Shown one piece after another: positions 56,562 through 64,000 of a stretch of 64,000 bases of DNA. The DNA lies in the NCBI GenBank assembly GCA_002730975.1, contig PCBO01000004.1, positions 1 to 64,000 on the forward strand, in the 5' to 3' direction. Within the stretch, counting starts at the first letter, position 1; every line of letters starts with the position of its first letter. The notes under the pieces were generated by a model. The model ran no database searches. It had not been told where the DNA came from and worked only from the letters and a program-made list of their open reading frames with translations. The translations under genes and the position numbers were made by a program. This DNA comes from Opitutia bacterium (GTDB lineage Bacteria > Verrucomicrobiota > Verrucomicrobiia > Opitutales > Seribacteraceae).

Positions 56562-57335
56562 CTAGGTTTCTCGCAGAGCAGATAAAAAACCCGGCTTGTC
56601 CTCGGCATGAACGAAGTGTCCTGCCTCAGGTAAAACCTTGGTTCGAGCCTTTGGGAAATGACGAAGGATTGAATCCTCATCCTCAAGGCAAACATAAGAG
56701 GATTTGCCGCCGTTCACGAAGCTCACGACGCCACCGTAGGATTCTTCCGGAGTCAAGGGATTCCTCGAAAGATCAGGTAAGCTAGATCGTAATACGCAAA
56801 GATTGGGTTTCCAGCCAAATACTCCGGACTCCTCGGAGAGGTTGGTTAGAAGAAACTTACGAAATGCCCAGTTCGGGAACGCCTTCATCAGTTGCAAGTC
56901 CGCATCCTTGTGAGAGGAAAGAGTTTGGAGGTTGAGAGCAAGTAGGCCGTCGAAGGTCGACAAGTGATTATCGGGCGGATAGTCACGGGGAGCAATGTCG
57001 ACCACCACGAGTCGCTGAACTCGGGCGCCATGAAGGCAGGCGAACTTCATCGCGATCTTACCGCCAAGGCTGTGCCCACACAAAACAAAAGAGCCCAGGC
57101 CTTGGCCATCGGCCCAAACCCGCAAGTCATCGACCATAAAAGATACTCTGCCTTCTTCATCGTGAAAGGAATCTCCGTGGTTGCGAAGATCGAGCGAGAA
57201 CACTCGATGTGAAGTTGACATATCCTTGGCAACGGATCTCCAATTTCGCCGAGAACCAAGCAATCCATGAAGAAAGACTATGGGTGGAGCATCTTTTGAA
57301 CCCGCTTCATCAAAGGCCAGTGTCCGAATCGTCAT
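56562..57335 (-). CDS. alpha/beta hydrolase (YbfF-like)
   Basis: VFLHGLLGSRRNWRSVAKDM, SLDLRNHGDSFHDEE, LCGHSLGGKIAM nucleophile elbow, C-terminal EAGHFVHAEDKPGFL. Confidence 0.9.
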   Translation of the reverse strand: MTIRTLAFDEAGSKDAPPIVFLHGLLGSRRNWRSVAKDMSTSHRVFSLDLRNHGDSFHDEEGRVSFMVDDLRVWADGQGLGSFVLCGHSLGGKIAMKFACLHGARVQRLVVVDIAPRDYPPDNHLSTFDGLLALNLQTLSSHKDADLQLMKAFPNWAFRKFLLTNLSEESGVFGWKPNLCVLRSSLPDLSRNPLTPEESYGGVVSFVNGGKSSYVCLEDEDSILRHFPKARTKVLPEAGHFVHAEDKPGFLSALRET

Positions 57336-57338
57336 TAT

Positions 57339-60011
57339 TTAGAACAACTCGAGCTGAACGTTTTCATTGGAATCAACTTTCTCGTCATGAGAAATGTCCG
57401 AATCCACTCTAGGTTCGCTTTCATTCGAAGGCTGGCTATGGTCCGTTGCTTGGCTTTCGGAAGGTTCAGGTATCGGTTCGGCAACAGACACTCCCTCTAA
57501 ATCGGCTTTCGACGCCTCAGCGTCCCCAACTTCCAAACTCTGGAGAATCGTCTTGGCTCGTTTGACGACGCCATCGGGCAAGCCGGCGAGACGAGCCACT
57601 TGGATCCCGAATGAACGTTCCGATGCGCCTGGAGTCACTTGTCTGACAAAGACAATCTCATCGTTCCATTCCTTCACTGCCACCGAATAATTGAGTAGCC
57701 TGGGCAAGCTTTCGGAGAGACGCGTCAGTTCATGATAGTGGGTAGCAAAAAGTGTCTTGGGACCATTGGCTAGCTTCCCGTGAAGATGCTCAACAACTGC
57801 CCAAGCAATGCTGAGGCCATCATACGTGCTTGTTCCACGACCTATTTCGTCCAGAACGATCAAGCTCCTGTCCGTACAGTTATTGAGGATATTGGCAGTC
57901 TCGTTCATCTCGACCATAAAGGTGGAATTACCGCGAGCAAGCTCATCCCCGGCGCCGACTCGCGAAAAAATCCGGTCGACCAATCCCAGACGACAAGCCC
58001 GAGCAGGCACCCACGAGCCGACATGGGCCAAGAGAGCAATCAAAGCTACTTGCCGAATAAAAGTAGATTTTCCCGCCATATTAGGTCCCGTAATCAGGCA
58101 TATCTGCTCGTTCTCGGAAGAGAGTTGGCAATCGTTCGGGACAAAGGCGTGGGTTCCCGCCAAACCGAGGCTCTCTCTCTTGAGGGAGAGTTCCACCACG
58201 GGGTGACGCCCTTGCTCGATTTCGAGAACGGAGGAATTTCCTTGAAATTCCGGCCTACAATATCCGCGTTCTCGAGCGATACAGCCCCATGATGAATAAA
58301 GATCAATTTCAGCTAGAACGGAAGCCATCTCGGTCAGAGCATCCGCTTCCCTCAATGCCGAATCCAAGACATCACGAAACAATTCTTCCTCTCGAGCCAC
58401 TGACCGTTCCTCGGCATTGACGATTTCCTTTTCCTTCTGCCTGAGCTCCTCCGTAAAATAGCGCTCGGCGTTGGTCATTGTTTGTTTTCGGACGTAATGC
58501 TCGGGAACAAGCGAGAGGTTCGCCTTGGTCACCTCAATGAAATAGCCGAACGCTCCATTGTATTTCACCTTTAGGTTTCCGATGCCCGTACTTTGCCTCT
58601 CGGATGCTTCCAGATCGAGAATCCACTGTTTGCCACCGGTACCCGACTCACGCAGGCGATCCAAGTCCTCGTTAAAACCTGAACGAATCACTCGGCCACC
58701 ATCCGACTTCACATCCACCTTGATGTCGGCTGGCAGCTCCTCCTCGAGCGCCTGATTCAGCAGTTCGCAAAGATCGTCGAAGGTGCATAAATCTTGACCA
58801 AGTCCGCCGATTCGCGGATGCCTATCGGACACATCCCGCAATAAGTTAGCCAGTACGGGTAGATTTCGCAAGGTTGCTCGAAGACCACCGAGTTCCCGAG
58901 GTCGGGCCAAACGGTTTCGCAAACGGCCAAGGATACGCTCGACGTCGTTTCCGCCACGCAGAGCATCGCGAACCTTGTCGGCCAATCCGGGAGCTGCCGC
59001 AAATTCTCCCACGCACTGTTGGCGACGATTAATTTCCGTAAGATCAAGTTCGGGTTGCCCCAGATAACGCTCCAACAAGCGCCCTCCGGCCGAAGTAACT
59101 GTTTCGTCCATAGCATCAAGCAAAGAACCTTTGCGAGAATTGGAAGAAGTGCGAAACACCTCCAAGTTTCTCTGGGTCGCCGGATCAACCAAAAGGGCGG
59201 CCCCTGTTCGATATTCTTCCACCCTGCGTAGGTTGCCCGGCTTGCCCCGCAATACGTCGTTTGCATAAATGAGCAAGGCTCCTGCAGGCCCAAGTCCGGC
59301 ATGATCAAGTCCGATTCCAAATCCTTCCAGATTCATGACTCCGAGATTCTCCATGACCTCGCGAGCTCCCGAACGTTGGTCGAAATCATAGTCGGCGCGA
59401 TCCGTTCGCGTAACCTCGCCAAGCAAGTTTTGGAACTCGTCAAGAAAAGTCGCTAGGTCGGGGTTACGACTCGCCCGATCAGCTAAACCTTCCGGGACAA
59501 GGTATTCGTGCGGAGCGAGAGAAGCAAACGCGGCAAGAAGGTCGTTCGGGTCTTCGACGGAAGCGAGAACGAACTTTCCAGTGGAAAGATCGAGCCAAGC
59601 TGCACAGGCTCCTTTCTTATCACAATCCAAGGCCAAAATGAAATTGTTTTGGCCTGCTTGAAGTTGGCGCTCTTCCAGAACAGTGCCTGGAGTTAATATG
59701 CGAGTAATGCCCCGCTTGACAAGTTTGCCCGCCTTGGGAGCCTCCAACTGCTCGCAAATCGCTACCTTGTAACCGTTTGCAAGCAACTTGGCGAGATAGC
59801 CCTCGGCCGCATGAAAAGGGAACCCTGCCATCGCCATATCGTGCCTCTTCGTAAGAGTAATGCCAAGAACAGGCGCACCCCGTTCGGCATCAACCTCGAA
59901 CATTTCGTAAAAGTCCCCCAGACGAAAGAGCAACAAGGTTTCCTGGGTCAGGCTTGCCCGAGCCTCCCGGTACTGCTTCATCATGGGAGTGTCTTCTTTA
60001 TGCTTGGTCAT
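57339..60011 (-). CDS. mutS: DNA mismatch repair protein MutS
   Basis: Start at MTKHKEDTPMMKQY; LLLFRLGDFYEMFEVDA; Walker A ITGPNMAGKSTFIRQVALIALLAHVGSWVPA; DEIGRGTSTYDGLSIAWAVVEHL. Confidence 0.98.
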   Translation of the reverse strand: MTKHKEDTPMMKQYREARASLTQETLLLFRLGDFYEMFEVDAERGAPVLGITLTKRHDMAMAGFPFHAAEGYLAKLLANGYKVAICEQLEAPKAGKLVKRGITRILTPGTVLEERQLQAGQNNFILALDCDKKGACAAWLDLSTGKFVLASVEDPNDLLAAFASLAPHEYLVPEGLADRASRNPDLATFLDEFQNLLGEVTRTDRADYDFDQRSGAREVMENLGVMNLEGFGIGLDHAGLGPAGALLIYANDVLRGKPGNLRRVEEYRTGAALLVDPATQRNLEVFRTSSNSRKGSLLDAMDETVTSAGGRLLERYLGQPELDLTEINRRQQCVGEFAAAPGLADKVRDALRGGNDVERILGRLRNRLARPRELGGLRATLRNLPVLANLLRDVSDRHPRIGGLGQDLCTFDDLCELLNQALEEELPADIKVDVKSDGGRVIRSGFNEDLDRLRESGTGGKQWILDLEASERQSTGIGNLKVKYNGAFGYFIEVTKANLSLVPEHYVRKQTMTNAERYFTEELRQKEKEIVNAEERSVAREEELFRDVLDSALREADALTEMASVLAEIDLYSSWGCIARERGYCRPEFQGNSSVLEIEQGRHPVVELSLKRESLGLAGTHAFVPNDCQLSSENEQICLITGPNMAGKSTFIRQVALIALLAHVGSWVPARACRLGLVDRIFSRVGAGDELARGNSTFMVEMNETANILNNCTDRSLIVLDEIGRGTSTYDGLSIAWAVVEHLHGKLANGPKTLFATHYHELTRLSESLPRLLNYSVAVKEWNDEIVFVRQVTPGASERSFGIQVARLAGLPDGVVKRAKTILQSLEVGDAEASKADLEGVSVAEPIPEPSESQATDHSQPSNESEPRVDSDISHDEKVDSNENVQLELF

Positions 60012-60079
60012 CTTTGATAAACCCAAATTGTTTTCAGTTCGTCAACCGACAAGGCAACGAAAAAACAAACGGACCCGAA

Positions 60080-60943
60080 CTAAAAATCAGCCCCAAGGCC
60101 GAGTTCGATCAAATGATGACGCAGGGTCCCGAAATCTCCATTTTCAGAGGCACCAAGGTAACGGTAGCCAAAACGAGCATGCAAAGATTCGGAAAAAGAG
60201 AAGCCCAGATCGACAAGCGCATCGTAAGTATAGGTCAATGAAGAGTCCGAAGGCAGGGGCCGAGGAACACCAGCCAACATGGCAACCAGAGAATCCTCCC
60301 TGTTGGCAAAACCCACTCCAAGACCAAATTGAATCCAGGATTTTGCAGACAATTGATGAAGGAATCCGGCTCTCACTCCAAAATTAATCAACTCAGAATC
60401 ACCGGAAACGGAGGAAACTCCGCCTAGAGAAGATGATAAATCCTCAATGGAGCCGAACTCGCTTTGCCCATACTCGAAGTGGACCTCTCCAAACCAGCGC
60501 CCAAAATTCCTGCCACCCATAAGCCCAAGAATAAATCCGGTTTCAGTACCAAACTCCGAATACCCGCCGGCGAGATCCTCGTAGCCAAGCGATGAAGGCA
60601 GAGACAGGCCGAAAAAGGGTAAAACGTAATAATCGCCAAGAGCTTTCCCCTTTGGTTCGGTCGTCACAATTCGGGAAGAGCCTAAACCATCTGCTGTTGG
60701 CGATGAAACAGGGGGTATTTCGGCCAAAGGCATAGGAGCAAGCAAGCTTGCCTGTGAGGATACGCCAAGCGCTCGAGCACGTGCTCCAAGCCGAGACAAT
60801 CTTGATTCGAGACTTTCGATTGATTCATTCCCGGAACTGGATGGCATCAAGACTTCTTGAGCAATCAAATGAGTATTCTTCCCATTAAATAAAGCCAAGG
60901 CAAAGAGGATGAGCGAGAGTTTCATAATCAAATTTTGCATCAC
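60080..60943 (-). CDS. outer-membrane beta-barrel-like protein
   Basis: Signal peptide; alternating hydrophobic barrel strands; C-terminal RYLGASENGDFGTLRHHLIELGLGADF ending in Phe. Confidence 0.65.
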   Translation of the reverse strand: MMQNLIMKLSLILFALALFNGKNTHLIAQEVLMPSSSGNESIESLESRLSRLGARARALGVSSQASLLAPMPLAEIPPVSSPTADGLGSSRIVTTEPKGKALGDYYVLPFFGLSLPSSLGYEDLAGGYSEFGTETGFILGLMGGRNFGRWFGEVHFEYGQSEFGSIEDLSSSLGGVSSVSGDSELINFGVRAGFLHQLSAKSWIQFGLGVGFANREDSLVAMLAGVPRPLPSDSSLTYTYDALVDLGFSFSESLHARFGYRYLGASENGDFGTLRHHLIELGLGADF

Positions 60944-60957
60944 TAATTCGTGAAATT

Positions 60958-63900
60958 CTAGCGGGCGAACTTTACCTTTATACCGAGCTTAATAAGTTCG
61001 TTTGATTCGCCAAAGAGAGAAAGTTCGGTCGAGATGAGACTGAGTTGGGTCTCGGACACGCCGTCAAATCCCCGTAGAACAGACAAAGCTTCAGCGATAG
61101 AAGTGGAACTGTGAAGCAAAGAGGAAAGCCTTTCGCTACTCGAGCTATCCGCATCCAACCATTTCCGAGAAGCATAAGAGTAATACCATGGAGCAGAAGG
61201 TTTGGACAGAGACAGGTAGCACCAGGATTTCAGATCGTTGATGTATCCGTAGGGAAATGCATTGCCTGACCAAAACCAGCCAAGATCTTCATTCCACATC
61301 CAGATGTTTTGTTTTTCAAGTATCGAAGAAGATACATAAGTCCAACCCAACTTCTCGTGGTAAACCCAAGACTGCCCAACTTGGTAGAAATAACCGAATC
61401 CATTTGAGTGATTCCAACCAAGAGGAGTAATCATCAAGGACACCTTGGCCGAGTCACTGAGACCTTGCGAGTCGGAGGTCGGACGATCCCGAATCACATA
61501 GGTAAAGGAATCTTCTCCATAAAACCCGCTGGCGGAAGGTGTGTATAAAACTTTGTCTCCCTGAATGCTTACAACGCCAAATTTGGGATTGGATGAAATG
61601 GATAAGGTGAAGTTTTCATCCGGGTCCGGATTGGGACCGTCATTTACGGTAACATCGAGGGAGTAGGAAGCTTGTTTCCCGGAAAACACAATAATGTCAT
61701 CTACAGCCTTGGGCTTATCGTTTAGGGAAAGCACAGATAAAACAATAGAACGATTACTCTCCAACAATCCATCGGAAATCCTGAGGGCAAAAGAATCTTG
61801 ACCATAGAAGTTAGCATTCGGTCGGTAAAAAAGAGAACCGACCCCGGAGACTAGCGTGCCGTAGGCGGGAGGAGATAAAATCGAAAAGGAGACCGATTGG
61901 CCTTCCGGATCAACTGCTTTTAGAACCTGCACTTCACTATCCTCATTGACGGTAAAATCACTCTCAATGAAATAGGGAGGTTCATTAACGTTAGAAACTG
62001 CGGCTTTCAATAACTGCAAAGAAGAATTCAACCCATCACTGGCATTAATTTCCAAATCGTAAACATTGCTTCGAGAACGCTCGAAATCAGGTGACTCCGC
62101 AAATTCCAACCGTGGCGGAGTCACATTTTGGTCGATGACAAAAAAAGCATTATCAAGTTTTCCCGGAACCAAAGAATAAAAAAGAACGCTAACGTTATTG
62201 TCCGATGCGTTGAGATCGAGAACATGAGTCGAGTTGCCTTCCTGAACGGAAGTACTGTAAAGCAAACCCCATGATGGAGGAAATATGGGAGCCACTTCAT
62301 CAACATCCACAACCTGAACGATAACCGATTCGATTACGGTGTAGAGACCATCCGTGGCGTTAACCTCCAAGAAGTACTCATTACCGCCAAACTTAGATGC
62401 GGGAATTTCAAAGTCGGGTGCAACCTTGAACGATAATGCACCAGTTCCATTAACTTCGAACAGGGCCTCGTCGCCCCCCCCGGAAACGACATAATCCGGC
62501 GTGGCACCATCAAGATCCGTTGCATTAAGTTCAACGACGAAGACTCCGTTCTCGGCAACTTTAACCAAGAGGCTACCATTGGTATCTCGGGATGGATAAA
62601 GAGGAGAGGTATCGTTCAGATTGGTTATTTGTATAGAAAATATTTGAGACGCGACCGCCATGCCATCAGTGGCATTGACCTCAAGGTTAAAGATATGTTT
62701 ACGCGAGACTGAAGCATTAGACTCATAATCAGTAGGAGTAATAAAGGACAAGGAGCCTGTTGCATTAATCTCAAAGAAATCCTTTTCGGATCCTCCTAAG
62801 GAATAAGTGAGAGCGTCTCCATCCTCATCGGTAACGTTAACGTCTACAATGAATAACTGGTTTTCAGGAACCATCAATGAGACGGAGGAGTTCCCGTCAT
62901 GGCTTTTGAAAATAGGGGCATCATTCGCATCAAGTACTGTGACTTGAATTAATTTTTCAACAGGAATCGCCTCGACGGTATTGTCGGTCACGAGGACCTT
63001 CACAGTGAAAAGGTTATTGCCATTACCGGAAGAGTTAGACTCGAAATTCGGAGGAGTCATAAATGCAAGGAATCCGGTGGTGGCGTTTATATCAAAGAAA
63101 GCACCATCAAATTCGCTTTTAGACAGGCTGTAGGTGTGGATATCCTCAAGATCGGCATCGGACACGTTCACATCCATGACCGACACTTGGTTCTCGGAAA
63201 CTGAGACTGTATTTGGTGTGGAGAAAGAAGGAGCATCGTTTATGTTGGCGACCTCCACGGTGACTATGATTTCATCGCTCAACCCAGTTGGATCGGTAAC
63301 CTTCAAAGTAAAAGTATCAGTACCATTGAAATCCAAGTTCGGCGAATAGGTAAAAATAGGTGGGTTGCTAGCAGAAGTAAAAGTTGCGTTTCCTCTTGAA
63401 GCATTTGACAAAATGGACCAAGTCAAATTGCCCCCATCCGGATCCGAAGCATTGAGATCCGGGTCTCGCCAGGAAGTGGGGCTACCGTCTTCGTCCATGA
63501 ATACAGTAACTTCAGACCTGCCGGTTATCTCCGGAGGGTCACTGTCGTTAGTTACTATGACGGTGAGGGTTAGGGTGTCCTTGTTGTTAGAATTCCCATC
63601 CTCATAAACGACGACGACCACTTCGTATGTATTATTCGCACCGGCATCCAGAGGACGTTCATAATTTGGAGCATACTTAAACCAAAGATTTCCAGAAGTG
63701 GAGTTAATATCAAAAAAAGAGGAGTCAACCGATGTCGAATCAATGGAGTAAGACAATGCGGAGTTCTCCGCATCCGTGCCATTCAAATCGGACACGTACT
63801 TTTGATTCTCCTTAACGCTCAGGGAAGTGCTAGACGCACCGCCAAAAGAGGTAAACACGGGTGGATCATCTACTTCAGAAACTATAATCGATACATTATT

Positions 63901-64000
63901 TTCTTGCTCTGAACCTCCCGAAAAACTGATCCAAGTGAAAGCATCGTTTCCAGAAAAGTTTCCATCGGGTACATAGGTTGAGGAATTTGTCAATGGATCG
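60958..64000 (-). CDS. cadherin/Ig-like tandem-repeat surface protein with aromatic C-terminal domain, partial (continues off right edge)
   Basis: Repeated cadherin-type motifs (VxENQ..V.DVN..D.DGDALTYSLGG.....FFEINATGSLSF....DYE); C-terminal WVYHEKLGWTYVSS...WMWNEDLGWFW. Reading frame stays open to the window end; the TTG at 63993 is not a convincing start. Confidence 0.85.
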   Translation of the reverse strand, partial: DPLTNSSTYVPDGNFSGNDAFTWISFSGGSEQENNVSIIVSEVDDPPVFTSFGGASSTSLSVKENQKYVSDLNGTDAENSALSYSIDSTSVDSSFFDINSTSGNLWFKYAPNYERPLDAGANNTYEVVVVVYEDGNSNNKDTLTLTVIVTNDSDPPEITGRSEVTVFMDEDGSPTSWRDPDLNASDPDGGNLTWSILSNASRGNATFTSASNPPIFTYSPNLDFNGTDTFTLKVTDPTGLSDEIIVTVEVANINDAPSFSTPNTVSVSENQVSVMDVNVSDADLEDIHTYSLSKSEFDGAFFDINATTGFLAFMTPPNFESNSSGNGNNLFTVKVLVTDNTVEAIPVEKLIQVTVLDANDAPIFKSHDGNSSVSLMVPENQLFIVDVNVTDEDGDALTYSLGGSEKDFFEINATGSLSFITPTDYESNASVSRKHIFNLEVNATDGMAVASQIFSIQITNLNDTSPLYPSRDTNGSLLVKVAENGVFVVELNATDLDGATPDYVVSGGGDEALFEVNGTGALSFKVAPDFEIPASKFGGNEYFLEVNATDGLYTVIESVIVQVVDVDEVAPIFPPSWGLLYSTSVQEGNSTHVLDLNASDNNVSVLFYSLVPGKLDNAFFVIDQNVTPPRLEFAESPDFERSRSNVYDLEINASDGLNSSLQLLKAAVSNVNEPPYFIESDFTVNEDSEVQVLKAVDPEGQSVSFSILSPPAYGTLVSGVGSLFYRPNANFYGQDSFALRISDGLLESNRSIVLSVLSLNDKPKAVDDIIVFSGKQASYSLDVTVNDGPNPDPDENFTLSISSNPKFGVVSIQGDKVLYTPSASGFYGEDSFTYVIRDRPTSDSQGLSDSAKVSLMITPLGWNHSNGFGYFYQVGQSWVYHEKLGWTYVSSSILEKQNIWMWNEDLGWFWSGNAFPYGYINDLKSWCYLSLSKPSAPWYYSYASRKWLDADSSSSERLSSLLHSSTSIAEALSVLRGFDGVSETQLSLISTELSLFGESNELIKLGIKVKFAR

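Overview
The window looks like a bacterial chromosome segment, probably Verrucomicrobia-like (Opitutae/Puniceicoccaceae flavour; this is inferred from gene content such as DUF1501, DUF1080, sulfatases and MoxR/DUF58/BatA, and no search was run). Ordinary content includes mutS, galactokinase, malate dehydrogenase, DAHP synthase, an HU protein, a MATE transporter and a fatty acid desaturase. Accessory content includes: a TonB receptor/YfiR pair; a putative L-fucose-type catabolic operon; two sulfatases next to DUF1080/DUF1501 genes; an eight-gene MoxR-DUF58-BatA envelope operon with a protease-like gene at each end; and a small AT-richer region bounded by a truncated and an intact tRNA-Leu that carries repeat families. 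The best candidate for an undescribed system is a translationally coupled four-gene operon (15578->10808, minus strand). It encodes a MoxR-like AAA+ ATPase, an orphan 197-aa protein, a HExxH/VWA (DUF2201-like) protein and a divergent methionine adenosyltransferase. A second notable observation is an aromatic-rich C-terminal domain shared by two otherwise unrelated large proteins (7203..10802 and 60958..64000). All assignments come from reading motifs in the translations; nothing was checked against a database.
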